Source of the DNA: Coniferiporia sulphurascens
Lineage: Eukaryota; Basidiomycota; Agaricomycetes; Hymenochaetales; Hymenochaetaceae
Length of the DNA stretch: 64,000 nucleotides
Assembly (NCBI GenBank): GCA_002794785.1
Contig: NBBA01000010.1
Coordinates: 372,001-436,000 of the forward strand
Direction: 5' to 3'
Made by a program: the position numbers and the translations under genes. Shown one piece after another: positions 33,764 to 46,550 of the stretch (positions are counted from its first letter, which is position 1; each line of letters starts with the position of its first letter). Below the pieces are notes generated by a model. It was given only the letters and a program-made list of their open reading frames with translations, was not told where the DNA came from and made no database searches.

Positions 33764-36700
33764 CTACTTCATTGTCCCCGCAATCTGCTCTATTTCCCTT
33801 GCGATGAGACTATTTGGGCATGTCTTCTTGAGTTGTCTAGGTAATTAGGGATTATGAGTAGGCAGTTAAGCGGCAGAAGACATGGTGGGAATTGCGGGCT
33901 CACTCCAACTTGTTCTTGTCGCCCCTGTCCTTGCACTCCTTTGCGGCTAAACGCCATTCGCCGCATTCTATGTATAGATCAGCGCGTCTGGGCGCATCGC
34001 ACCGCGCGACGAAGCCCGTGGCTTCCTTCGAATGGCCCTTGCTGACAAGGTGTCGCACAAACACCTCATAACCTATCGGGCTACGCTTCGACTTCGCGAA
34101 CGCGTCAAGGCCGTCGAAGTCCCGCATGGCGGTGAGAGCGTATAGCTTGGTGTACCAGAAGCTGGAAGAGGGTATAGAAAACTGGCGTCAGAAACACGCC
34201 CGTGGTCTTCTTGGTTTAAAGAGACCGTGTACCGTTTGTCCGGGACTTTGAAGTCTGCCCTGACTCTCTCGGCCTTCTTTGACAAGCCATTCATTAGACA
34301 AGTGCGAATCGTATCATTTACGCTGAGCCCAAAGAATGTGATCTTGCCATCCGTCTCCTTCTCCAACTGTTGCTGATAAGTAAGGAGCCTCGCGCTCTCA
34401 TCCATCATCTTTATCGGGCATATTCTTAAGTCAGGCCACATGCTGATTGGAGAGAAGTCTTATTACCTTGGCTTCAAATGCCCGCTCCTTATCTTCCGAA
34501 AAGAACTTTTGTGCGGCCTTCACGGCGGATATTTTCGCGTTAGGGTCCTGGAATCGCCATAGCCACAAAGAAGTCAGATCCGGAAGGCCAAGAACATATT
34601 TACTTCCGGCTCTCTCACCGTCATAGACCTAGCTTCCTCTAAGCAAAGCACCGCGCTGTCCACCCGACGATCGTCCGAATAGTAGAAATCGCGTAGCATT
34701 TCCCTGTTTTGCTCCCGTGCGTATACCTGTAGAAGCTTCGAAGCTGGGGCAATTGCAGGACCGCCATCTTCAATGAGCCGGAAAAAAGAACCGAGGGGAA
34801 GGCGCTTGTGTAGATGCAAGAGGACGTGATAGACTAGTCGGCCGAACTAATCAGATTGGAAGCGCGAGGGGTTACGAAGGGAACTCACTCAGATCAGTGT
34901 CCCCGCTGTTCACAGCCTTCGTTAGCGCCGGAACGTCTTCATTCATTTCGAGGAGCAATGTAACTTGGTCTGCAGCCTGAGTTTCGAAATCCAGAAGCTG
35001 CATGCAATCAGACTAGCACTGGCAAATAGCGGAAATGGAGAAGATGTCAGGGTACCTTTGTTGCCAGCCCCGGTCTCCCAACTTCCCAGCTGCGCTTCGC
35101 TATGTCTGCATAGCTTACGCGTGCACCTCCGGCACTCTTAAACTTCTCAGTAATCACTCGGCAGAGCTCGTCGTCACCCGTGTCGGCATCACCCGCGGAT
35201 GCAGATGATTTCGCCCTCGCTATCTTCGCACAGGCCCAATGCTTAAGAACATTATCAGGTTTGAGTGAAAGGTATGTTGACATTCGAAGGGCGAGAAGGT
35301 GCAAAGACCGCGAAGTGAGTCGCGTAATGAGGTGTTCGGCGGAGGTATAAACAAATCTATCGTCGAACTCAACCAAATCGTAATTGATGTTGTGGGCTAG
35401 ATACGTACTGAGCATAAGTAAGCGGTATTCCAATCTCGTAGTATCGAACCGCGTTGAGCACTTTAAGCGTCTGGCCCATATGCACGAAATCTGTCGGATT
35501 ATGCAAATCGAGGAAAGACCTGCCGAATTTTGCGGCCTAAGCAAATTAGGACGAATTCATTAGGACTGGCCATGGACATCGTGATTCAGATTCTCACGTT
35601 TAACAGCTTTTTTTGCCAATATGGCTCCCACTCCCTGCCTGCCGCGTCAATACATTCGTCTACCGCTTTCGCAAGATCGGGCTTGATGCTGCGAATATTT
35701 TCGTCTACCTTCGGGGCACGCTTCTGGAAGTTCTCCCAAGCGTCAAAAAGGATTGCCGCGGGAGCAGTTGAACCTGGTCTGAAGACGTTGACAGAGGATG
35801 TGGGGACCTTCTGTACAAAGTCACAGACGTCAGGGCCAATGATCCTTACGCCGTCAGGTTCGCCTATCACAAATGTTGGCCCCGGGTATAAGAAACTGAG
35901 GTTGAGTTTGTCGATAGTGTTAGTAACCAGACGAATAGAAATTTCCGGGTGCATACAAACCTTAGTGTGTCCCCAAAGGGTCCTACTAGCAGTGCAAGCT
36001 TCTCCCAAGTCACCAGTACTGCATCATTGCCGCACCATTCCACCTGTCGCGGGGGTCCCTCCGCACCTTCTGACACCTTGGTGGTCGTATCAAACTCTGC
36101 AAGGTTGCGCCGAAAGTCCGTAGAGACAACCCACAGTACTCCAGAGAACGTCATGAGTGCGAGAGATTTGCCGTTTGGTGACGAGGAAAGGTGGAGGAAT
36201 GGGCCGCGGTCGAGTTGCTGATCAACACATTCGAGGTTGTCGACTGAGAATACCGAAGCCGAAGTCGACGGCGAAAGCAGGACCTCAGTATGCCTGGATA
36301 TTGTCAGGTCTGGTGGGATGATCGTCCACGAATGGGGAGGCTCAGCGAGACCTTGGTTTCAAGTTCAATATATCAGCAGACATCCAATGTATGTATCTCA
36401 CCGGGATTCGCGAGTACCAGAGGCTTGGCTCCTTTGAAGCCCTTTAGCTCTAGGAGATACAAGGAACCCGTCAGAGCGACCATTCCACCCTCATGTATTC
36501 GTGCATCAACTACGCCCGTCTCCGAAGCGTCTGCACCAAGCGAGAATTGCTGATACTCGCCCTGCAAGTCGTATACACGGTAAATTCCTTCTTCATTCAG
36601 TACAACAAGCTGTTCGTCAAGTGTCCACCCCAGCTTGATTATTTTCCCTTGATTCCACTACGCGTGGGGTTTAATTAAAGTACTACATGGACTAATAACG

Positions 36701-37037
36701 AGACCCACTCACTGTAAATACCAGAAGACCCTCCCCTGCCGAAGAGTAGACGCGCACCTCGTTCTTAGCGAATGAAGGAATATTTCTTCCGTATGAAACC
36801 ATCCGAGTCGAGTCCCGGAACATAGCTTATTGTTGACGCAGATGTGTTACATTATTTGAACAGCACACCAATACCGATAAAGTACGCACCAATTGGCCCA
36901 CCATACCGACAGCCTGCCACTATGTAATCGTCAAGGCTGGGAAGTTTGTCCTGCACCGTATAGAGTTGCTGGCGTCTGTAGAAAACGTTCCCATCCTGCA
37001 TGGCCTGCCATAGTGATGTTGGATGTTCGGACTCCAT
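33764..37037 (-). CDS. VPS16: vacuolar sorting protein VPS16 (CORVET/HOPS core subunit)
   Basis: Minus-strand gene starting at 37037 with [23 protein letters not shown]16 is a core subunit of the CORVET and HOPS endosomal/vacuolar tethering complexes. The N-terminal beta-propeller shows [44 protein letters not shown] and [15 protein letters not shown]. The C-terminal helical solenoid shows [48 protein letters not shown] and [12 protein letters not shown], then [20 protein letters not shown] last intron leads to a short exon (from about 33832, [14 protein letters not shown]) ending at 33764; without it the frame would stop at 33898. It converges with the SPX-EXS gene. Confidence 0.92.
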
Positions 37038-40000
37038 CTAAAGAGTTAGATTGAGGGCTGCCGGCCTCGCGTCGACCCGCTGTGCTGAATACCACGTGAC
37101 TATACGCGGTCGTCCGCCGGCGGCGCCGGGACTTAAAAGATGAACGTTCGATTTTGCAGCTATCCAACTACTATCTCGATCCACATCTTCAACCCCGTTT
37201 CCTGTATTTCTCTCAAATTGACCCACGTTGGAAATGGGGTACTCGTCCCAACACGTTCACGCGCTCCCGTCTCTATGGTTGAGTCCCATTTTCGACATCT
37301 CATAGAGTCCAAATTTGCGAATGCTGAAGCTACTCGGGGAAATCTACATTTAAACTGGAATAAGAACGTTCCCATGCCGGTGTTGCATCATCTTCATCAT
37401 CTCTAAGTTTAGTGACTGGGCGTTTGGGAGGCGTCGGCTGACTTCACTGTGCTTCTACATCTGTATTGTCCACACTCCGCATTGCAAGATCCAGCTTGGT
37501 TCGGTCAACTACAGCATGGCTTCTTCCGCCGCGTCCCGCACTTCAATGCATTACGCTAGCTTCGGCGGCTCTCAACTCACGGAGGTACTTCAGCTCGTGC
37601 CTTAGCCTTCCCTTCTAGTCGGAGACAAGTTTCATGGATTTCTTCGTGGATCTCCGGCCAGCTGGCTGTCTTTAATTTATCCTTGTAACAATCTTTGGCC
37701 ACCTGTCTCACAATGCCGACGTAAGGTGACCCTCCGAAGTCCCGTTCGTGCTATGGCTTCTTGGATGGTGAAGGACGTAATTTTGATCGATATCTAGTGA
37801 CAGCTTATCTGGTTGAAATTGCAGTCTTCTAGTCGCTAATGTCAAAGTGGTAAAATTTGACATTAAATCCGGATACTTTTTTGCTGACAGAAAACCGTCT
37901 TCTCTTCCATAAAATGAGTGTCGTTCTGAATGCAGTCGATCTATGGGTCTTCTTAATTTAATCTCAACTAGCTCCATTCCGCTCCGATATGCTCCCAGAA
38001 GCCCGATTGTACGCTTTGAAACTTAATACCCCTCGCATTACACGTTCCCCTTATGGATGTATGCGGGGCTCCAAGTGGGTTGTCTACAAATCGAAGGCGG
38101 ATGCTGCCTGTCTGACGACTTGCTTCGTGCTGACCTTGACTTGTTGAGTTGGCCATCCACGTTTCTTGTGTAGTTTTTTTAAATCATCTTTCTTGAGCCA
38201 GAGCACCTACAGTTGGCTTTCAATGAAGAATTTGCTCTATACTTCCCTGCGACAAAATAGTACAAAGGGCTTCTTCCAGTTCCGGTTGGATGCATTTCCA
38301 TGCACTTGCCACGCCAGTGACTGTTCTGCTCAACTCGTAAATACAGTTACCTTATCTCATCCTGCGATGTTGTAAGTGTCTAGGAAGCATCACGGGACCT
38401 TTATAAAGGATGCTCGGTTATTCCATTGCCGTTCCGCTGAATGGCGTCTCCAATAAGACAATACCGCTTATGACGCCTGAGCCTGGCCCTTAAAATTCGG
38501 TCTTTTCAGCCGAACTCCAGTAAAGACCGCGAGACCAAAAAATGGAGAGGACGGATCGCCCCGCTACCATTTGAAAATCCTGCAGACGCTGGCCTCGTGT
38601 TAGGGGTGGGACAACTCCGCAGATATTCACCCCGGAACACAGCAGAAACGGATTTATCCACTCTCACATAAATGCACATCTGCTCGGTAGAAATGTATAT
38701 CGGGTTGAGTCTGTCTCTGGCTAGGTCTAAAATCCTTTGCCTTCTTTCGATAGATTTGGCGGGTAATGACGGCGGGACCTCCTTTCGGCGGGCTCCGGTC
38801 TATGCAGTAAGTATATGTTGTGACCTTTTCTATACTGACATTCAGATTGATGCCCGTCTAGCGAACTTACGAAGGCATCGAAAAGCAAGCCGGAGCCGGT
38901 CATATGCATTCACGGTACCTTTCAGCTTTAAAGCTAGGCTCTTTGGAATGTTCGCATGATTCCCTTCGGAGTTAATTGCGGGGAGTCGAACGATGAGACG
39001 CGGCCATCATGCTCAGTACGCGAGTTTAATTTTCAGACTTTTTCAGATTTGAAACTGAGTGTTGAGTTGATAAACAGTCACCACCCGCATTTGCTCCAAC
39101 GATAGTACAGTATCCCAAGTGTTACTGTTACCCAATTGAATCAGGAACATTCTACCGTTTTTCTGTGCCCGTCGTCAAGGATTACGGGATTAGCGGAACC
39201 CAGGACCCAGCTTGTGAGCGAAGAAAGCCTCTAGGAGTTGCGAAAGGCGGAGAAACGCTGAATTTACTTCTTTCCCGGTTCTGCCAACCCTGCATGTCTT
39301 CTCCGTGTACTGGACTGATGTGGAAGATGAACCATTCACATGTGAACACTTGCCATTAGCTAACGGCTCCAGATCCAATACGGGAGAAAAGGAAGGACCC
39401 ACAACAGTGGCTCTCTCACGTATGTAGCACCAACGGGATCTTAACTAAACGTTTATCAGCAAGTGGGTAGCACGGGGAAGCGAGCTTTTAAATCCGAGGC
39501 ACCTCCCCCATGTTGTTTCTGGTTCCGTGAGGATAGTGATGCTAGCGGTTGCATTCACCCCAGACCGTCACCCGATGCTTGTCTGTTTTACCCGTAGTGG
39601 TCAGCGGGAGATGTGTACACACAACGTCAGGCAGCCGTCGGCGTTCTTTATCTAGCCACACTGCAAATACCGCCGAACCCGAGCAACAGGTGTCTAAAAT
39701 CCCGCCTTATCCGGGGATTACAGGCTCAGAGGGTTCTGATGTACTGATCGTTGCTGGCAATCCTGGCCGTACGGGCACTATTGGCAGGCGATGTAATTGC
39801 CCGCGGCGCTGTGAAGAGTTTTGCATTTTCTATGTGATCAACTTTGAAGAGAAACCTATAGCGTACAGACGCTTCTCCGTCGCGGATCTTAAGGGATATT
39901 GTCAGAATTTCTTGTGATATTCCTGCAATTCGTCCCTTCCTCCCTCCTTCCTTTCCGAACGGAGGTGGGGATTGCGTTCCCGGTCAGAGAGTCCTTGTGG

Positions 40001-41106
40001 GAATTATGGTCGTACGCCGCGTGCGGGATATTTTGAACCTTTGTAAGATGATGTACAATTTTGTAGATGTCAGTGTTTTACTAACACTATATTAACTAAT
40101 TAAAGTATATCAGTGTCCTTATTAATATTAGTGACTTTATGCTTCGTCTGGGACATGTTGTCAGTCGTCCGCTTGCTTTGCGACATTCCAATAGGACTTG
40201 ACAGCGTGCGCTAAAGAAAGGAAGTCAAATATGGTTCTTTGGTTTGCCCTTATGCAAGGTGATACAAAGCATGAAAGCTCGCCGGAATGTGTTCCCAGCA
40301 AAGAAGACATGAAGACGCGTTTAGATCAATTAATTTCTTGAGCTAGATGCTTGTCTCTATAGCTACTGGACAACCCGAATATGGGACTAGGACCGAAAGA
40401 ATGGGCCTTCAACTCAAATGCAGGCGGATGGGACTTTATTCGTCGCGTTGTTTCCAACGGCCCGTAGCGGAATGGGTACTTAGTTCCGCTTCGTCGATCG
40501 TCCGGTAAAAGGAGGCAACTGACTTCTTTCTGGAAAAGGACCTGTGTTTCCCATTGGCTTCCTGTCCCAAAGCGGTCTGTGGCCGAGAGCACGCTGGATC
40601 CACGCGCACGTGAACAGGTTTCCTTTAGACTTGCGGTGATGATTACACGACGGGCGGGATTGGGGTACAGCCGAAACAACGGAGGCGAGGACTTTGCGAA
40701 TAAAATAAATGCACCGGCTTCCCCTCCTTCTAAGACCCCCTTTCCCCTTGCCCTGTCTTCCGTCCTGATATTTACTTAATAACCCCCTGCCTAGTCGCTT
40801 GTCTGGACAACTTCGAGCCGTCGTTGCCCTGCTGCCGGCTAGTCATGGTACCCTCCCGTCATGTCCGCTGCAGAACCCTTTCTGAAGATTCGATTATGCC
40901 TGAATGTTCTGCTGCCAATACTGTCTTGAACTGCACAAATCTCCCGTCAAGTCAAGTTTGTCGCGCTCCCCCACCGTCAAGCTACAAGGGGTCGCCAGTT
41001 ACAGAGAATGCAGCTTATCCAAAAACTTCTGTCTTCAGGTGCGTCGATATGATGGCGTGTCTAACGAATCAATCCTAATTTTCACGTCCAAATTAGATCC
41101 AGCGAT
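37038..41106. other. 4 kb gene-poor region with possible coding remnants
   Basis: No intact gene could be built. Some minus-strand segments look protein-like but do not join. One is 37750-37577, preceded by an acceptor-like site and reading HERDFGGSPYVGIVRQ and then HETCLRLEGKAKARAE; another is 38156-37968, beginning MANSTSQGQHEAS. A third candidate at 38909-38640 reads MHMTGSGLLFDAF, then after a possible intron ERRQRILDLARDR. These may be exons of a rapidly evolving or decayed gene. The rest shows nothing clear. Confidence 0.35.
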
Positions 41107-43450
41107 ATGACCATTACGATCCACAGTCCATCGGTGCGCGTCGTGCGCAAGTTGGGCGACGATGATATTAAGGTGCCCGTGTTCGGGGACCATAGTCACG
41201 TCCAGGGTAACATTACTCTCGACCCGCAAAATTGTGCGGCGGAAACTGCGAGGCTCACAATTGCTGTGCGTCAGTGTCAAAATTAAAGCCAGAGTTTGTT
41301 GAGCTAACACGACAGAAACGCAGATCGAGGGCGCTTTCGAGTACATATCGCCGATGTCTGCAACAAAAGCGGGGCCAACACAGATCACCCCCGGTAGGCA
41401 CCGGCATGTTTTCTACCATGACTCGGTGGTGATCCCATTGTCCGTTGCGTCCGAGCGCCCAGCACGTCCGACATTGCGAAATGCAATAGCCACTCTCCGT
41501 CGCGTCGCATCTAATGAGCGTAATCGACGCCCCGACTTGAGGAGAATGGGCTCGATAGAAAGTGATGCGTCAAGTAGCAGCAGATGTGGCCGTTCACAGT
41601 CCTCTTCGTCCTCTGCAGCATCGTCATCATCGTGTTCCTCGTCCGGCTACCTGTCGGGCTGCTCGAGCGCGACATGGTCGGAGGCATCTGACTCGCCATA
41701 TGCATCACCGTCTTCATCACCTCGAACATTCAACTTTGATTTTGAGCTACCAAAGACTGAAAACAGGGCCGATGAATTGCCTCCGACATTTTCGTCGTCA
41801 AATGTGGTATCCGCGGGTGTCCGAGGGCGCGTATATGCAGAGAAAGCTGACGTCAAGTACAAGATACGAGCGCTGTGGGAAGCATTGGACGGAAGCAGCG
41901 CCCAAACTCAGTACGTAATATTCCCTTTCTTGGATACGTTTACCCCATACGGCGATCTCATATTCCGGCTCTTTCCTCCTTATCCCCCGTCCCCTTGCCA
42001 CAAGACGGCGACTCGCCAATCAAACTTATTTTCTAATCTAATCCATACCTTTCTCCGTTCTCTTCGCAAAATTTGTGTTCTTCTCCTTCTATGGCATCTA
42101 ATTCATTCTTTTTAGACTTGAAACACCGATACTCTTTCAGCCTGATACGGATTTCCTGTCGCTTGATGGACTCAAGTCTGAGTCGTGGTCAGAAGTGCCC
42201 CTCGAAAATGCTCGTGGGATGCCTGTCGACTGTGCAGTAAGTCCCTTCGTGTTCCTTAATTTCTGCCGGAACTGATGGGCCTTACTCTTCTTTTTTCCTG
42301 CATTGTCTTTAATTTAACTTCGTTTTTCAAAAATTAACTCGGACATAAAACCTATGGCCGTCTTGTTCTCGCTTATAAGGTAACCATCCCAGATCCAGCG
42401 ACGTTCTCTCGCAGGGCTTCGATCCCGTATTTCGTTGTTTTCACTACCAAGCCTCGTTCACGCACACTTGCGGCGGAGATTATGGCGGACGCAACCATAG
42501 CCGTGTCCCTGGTTAGGCGTGTGGGGTTTGACAAGCTTAGCACTACTGTACCAGGAAGTCCCCTAAAATCCGAGAAAGGGTACGGGCACACTGGCGGACT
42601 GAGACTGGTGGCCTCTTCTGCAGACCTCCGGGGCGCCAGCGGCAAGAGATCGATGCTCGGAATCCGTCTCGACACATCTCCAGCCATGTTTGCCATGCGT
42701 AGTTCGCGCTCACTACCTGAGTCTCCATCACCCAGTCCCTTCGCGTCTTCTCCGCCCCCAGTTCCCCAACATGGGTCCGGACAAGCAGGACTATTCAAGC
42801 GTGTTGTCAAGAGCGCGCCGCCCATTTTGAGTGGTTTTCGCTTCTCGCGTGTCGACCCAGACCAGAGCGAGCAAAGTTCACCATCGACCCCTGCTTGGCG
42901 CTCCGTGCAAAAGCCGCTTCCGCGTATACCCCAGGAAGATGAATCTCCCGCGGCTCTCGTTTCATTTACGCCGTTTCAGGGGCCGCTACCTCCATTGCCC
43001 CGCGTAGAGGCACAGCCTAAATGTCCCCCGCGCAGCGGGTCTTCACCTCAGCGGCCGGCCCCCGTTACGACAAAGGAGGCGAGTAGTGTGGCTGCGCCCG
43101 CTGTAACGCACAAGATTCACTTGACGGACGCACGGACATTGCACACGGACGTGTCTGTCGGGTTTCCGAAGCGACCGAAGGGTGCCGCACCTTCTCCTGG
43201 CTCGCATCCGTCTTTGGAGTCGATAAGCGCGCTTCCCGATGGTCTTTACAAGGGATGCATCCCATTGCAGCGGGACTGGTTCCCGTCGGTGAAGTGGAAG
43301 GCTCTGTCCATTGAGGTGAGAGCTCTAACGCAGGGAGTGGAATCGCGTACATTGGCTAATAAAGATAACCTTTTACAGTACTTCCTGCAAGTTTCTGTCA
43401 TCTTCGATGATTTCGAGTTCAAGGGACAGGTGCCCTTGCGGCTTCACTAA
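41107..43450 (+). CDS. arrestin-like protein
   Basis: Exons 41107-41265, 41324-41910, 42116-42236, 42380-43315 and 43379-43450 give 624 residues. The N-terminal half starts MTITIHSPSVRVVR, followed by the strand pattern GNITLDPQNC and EGAFEYISP. A very Ser-rich insert follows (about residues 110-190). Later strands include VTIPDPATFSRRASIPYFVVF and TIAVSLVRRV, and the last is YFLQVSVIFDDFEFKGQVPL. Alternating strands with long disordered inserts fit the fungal arrestin-related families, which recruit ubiquitin ligases to membrane cargo. I see no PPxY motif, so an Rsp5-adaptor role is unproven. Intron 3 (143 nt) is longer than usual for this window. Confidence 0.7.
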
Positions 43451-44154
43451 AAAATTCTCTCATTCTTTTGAACAACCGTTTTCACCTTCGTTAACCCCTT
43501 TTATTTTGAGCTCAACGTCCTGCAGTGTCCATTTAAGGATCAGAAGAGGCTCGTAACAATTATCCCGTGCACCTCCTTTTTATTACCCTTATTTGCCGTG
43601 CTTTATCCTACCCCTTTGGAAGCGTCAGTGCGATCACTCCAAAAGAGCTTATCATCGAATCCTCTTCAGATTAATCCTCATATTGATTATTTCTCACAAG
43701 TAAACGTCGCTGGTTCCCCCGGTTCACCACTTTCCTTGCAATGCCGTTCTGTATGCGTTGGCCTTCCGCCTATCTACACTCTCTCCGAATTTTGTGCTTT
43801 CGTTCGGTATAGTCTCCGGGAGGAAATGTAGTATGGGCTCATGCCGTAGCTTGGACCTGGTCGTCGTTAACAACAGAGTTGCAGAAAGGATATAGCCGTG
43901 GCAGTCTGAAGGCTAATGATTATGTGGCTCGGCTATGCTTACGTGCTCACTCATGAGTCAGCAACCTGGCTGATGCGACAAGGCTGCTTTGCCCAGGGCC
44001 CGCGCTATAACTGTATCCAGCATGTTCCATGGGCTTTGCTGAGTGATGAATTCTGGCGATCGTCTCGTACTGCTTTTATAGGCGCTGAGCATTTACTAAA
44101 ACTCTCGAGCGTCTCCTGTACTTGGAGGTTTGCGATCGATTGCAGCCTGAAGGC
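43451..44154. other. intergenic region
   Basis: Spacer between the arrestin-like and FYVE-RING genes on the same strand. A pyrimidine-rich stretch occurs near 43555-43620. No gene is supported. Confidence 0.4.
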
Positions 44155-46046
44155 ATGTCTGGGTCTCTGACGGGACTGCCTTTGCTGAGCGGGCCACCGC
44201 CTGAGCTCGATTCGGGCACCCCTGCTGAGACATCCTGTAGAAAATGCAGCAAGGCGTTCAACGTTCTCTTCACCCGTGGACGCAGGTGCAACCATTGTGG
44301 TACGTCTTGTGTGTCGATGGTTTCTGTCACCGAGTAATCAGCCACCTCCAGGTTACACGTATTGTCACTCCTGTTCCGATTACCAGGCAGTCATGCCTCG
44401 TAACGCATCATCATCGGGCTATGACCCTGTATCCGTCTGCGCGTTCTGTATCCGATATCTCTCGAGTACGCGGTCTTCACACGACGCCACCTATGCGTGT
44501 ACTCACTTCATGCATGTCCAGTCACCGCTGGAGGGAGAGGCTATTTACGTTCTCAGTCCTTAGCGACGCTGAAGAACTACACGCAGGCATACAATATTCG
44601 ACTTGGCGCGGGTGTGCTGGAGAAGGAAGATGTAATAAATACTATAATTGCTGCTCGGGTACGCTCGGCTCGGTTCACATTGTTGGTACTTGCTAATCGG
44701 CTTGAAGGGCTCAAATGGCTGTTTACCACGGGCAAATGAAAACTATTATCGAAGGAATGCGGTACCGTATGGACAAGCCCCACGCCCTCGCAATATTTTC
44801 TCTAGGCCGGATCGAGAGCGTACTGCTCCTCGTCAGAATATAGATCCACGGACTCCCTGGACGCAACCTAATGACTTCGCCCGTCCAGACTTACAGTCTG
44901 ATCAACCACGCCCGGAACAGAATCCCCGTTCCCAGCAACAGGAACGCCGACAGTCACAATATCAACCGGAATACACCCAAAATAATCAGTATGCCCCTCC
45001 TCCTGGCCCGCCTCCTTATGCACCGTATTCTTCGACTCGACGGCCGTCTTCATCTTCGGGCCAATCCCTATCTGGAAACCAGTCTCAGCCTCAGTCCCAG
45101 CCCCAACGCAACAACAGTACGCGGGATGATTCGTTTCAAGCTAGTAATCCCAGTACTCCTCGAAGCCGCACAACATCTGTTCCGAACAGGAACACGAATA
45201 CAAGCTCAACTCCCCGGTCGCCACCCGCGCCTGTAAAACCTTCTCCCCCGCCGCTAGTACCCACACTAAATGAGCTCCTCGTAATGCAAGAGAAGGATAT
45301 TGCTGCGCTAAGCGTTGGTAGCTTGAAAGCTGTGCTTGACAAGAATCACGTCCCTGCGCGACTCGTACTGGAAAAGAGCGAGCTTGTTGCGCGCGTAGTG
45401 GCGCTGGTGGAGACGGAAAGGCGCGAACGAACGCGTATGGAGGCTGTGCACGAGCGCGAGGAATGGGAAGCACAAGAACGTGAGTGGGCGGCGCGTGATC
45501 GTGAGCGTGCGGCAAGAGTAAGAGAAAGGGAAGCGCGCGAGAGAGAAGCAAGGGAGCAGGAAGAGAGAGAGACAAGAGAGCGGGAGGAAAGAGAACGGAA
45601 GAGACGAAGAGACGCGTATCGCGCGACGGTGGAGAGCGCGAGTGATAGTGACGAGGATAATGGTGCTCCTCCGCAAGTCTCTGAACCGAATTTAGATCCG
45701 GGGTCAATGGACCCGGCTTCCTCTGTCCCTTCTGCTCCAGATACTCCGAAAAGCGCCCCGGCATCAGCGCGTTCCAATTCTCCTGAGCCGCCTCCACAAC
45801 CACGACCAGAACGCAGCGGGCTTTGTGTTGTGTGTCAGGACGAGGACGCGAATATCGTCATCGTGGATTGCGGGTAAGTGTATATCAAGTTGCGTAGAGC
45901 GTACATGCTGATCACAGGAACTGGGTAGACATCTCGCGCTTTGCCGCGCGTGCGCGGATCTCGTTTGGTCTTCTTCGCGAGAATGTCCACTATGTCGGAC
46001 GCGCATAGTCACAGAATCGCGCCTACTTCGCGTCTTCAAAACATAG
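44155..46046 (+). CDS. FYVE-SAP-RING E3 ubiquitin ligase, CARP/rififylin type
   Basis: Exons 44155-44299, 44352-44465, 44522-44658, 44708-45873 and 45929-46046 give 559 residues. An N-terminal FYVE-like zinc finger carries eight Cys: CRKC, RRCNHC, YCHSC and VCAFC. Next comes LRSQSLATLKNYTQAYNI with GVLEKEDVINTIIAAR, a SAP-like helical unit, and a second one later (LSVGSLKAVLDKNHV … EKSELVARVVALVE). A highly charged Arg/Glu coiled-coil follows. The C-terminal RING is LCVVCQDEDANIVIVDCGH, LCRACADLVW and CPLCRTRI. This order is that of animal CARP1/CARP2 (RFFL, RNF34) endosomal E3 ligases. The FYVE lacks an obvious WxxD motif, so lipid binding is uncertain. Confidence 0.85.
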
Positions 46047-46550
46047 GTTAGATATCTGAAGTGAACAGCGTTTTCCGTGTAATGCTCAGGGAGTTTATAT
46101 TTACTGGGACTGGGACTTCTATGTCGCTTAGGAATGCTGTATTTATCATGCATGTGCTTTCGTGCCAACATCTTGTACGTACTAACGTGACCTTTTGCAG
46201 CGCCCTTTTAGCGGTTATCTGTGTAATGCCTTTTAAAGCTCAGTTCATGATTTATACTCACTAGAATAGGCTAGTGGGCTATTTCCCAAGTTCGTGTAAT
46301 ATCGATCTGCCGCGAAAAGTATTGCGACCCAAGTCTAGCTGTGTTAGCTGTAGCTATTTTATAAGTTCCTTAATGACATTCATTTTAAATGAGAATTTCA
46401 GTGATTCGATGTGTTTACAGTTATAGCCCGCTCGTCCGCATTTCGCCATATGCAATCAAGCACGCACGATAGTTGGGCATCTTCTCTTCTTTTACCTACT
46501 ATGAACTAGCTTAAGGTCGTCGAAAACAAGTAAGACAATATTGTCTACTT
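46047..46550. other. convergent 3' intergenic region
   Basis: AT-rich spacer between two convergent genes. Nothing beyond probable 3' UTR sequence is seen. Confidence 0.45.

Noticed and set aside
39549..39917. 122-codon open frame on the + strand
   Set aside because: No motif, no coherent hydrophobic or domain pattern, and isolated in a gene-poor stretch.
45141..45803. Minus-strand frame opposite the FYVE-RING gene
   Set aside because: It is an antisense shadow of the Arg/Glu-rich coiled coil.
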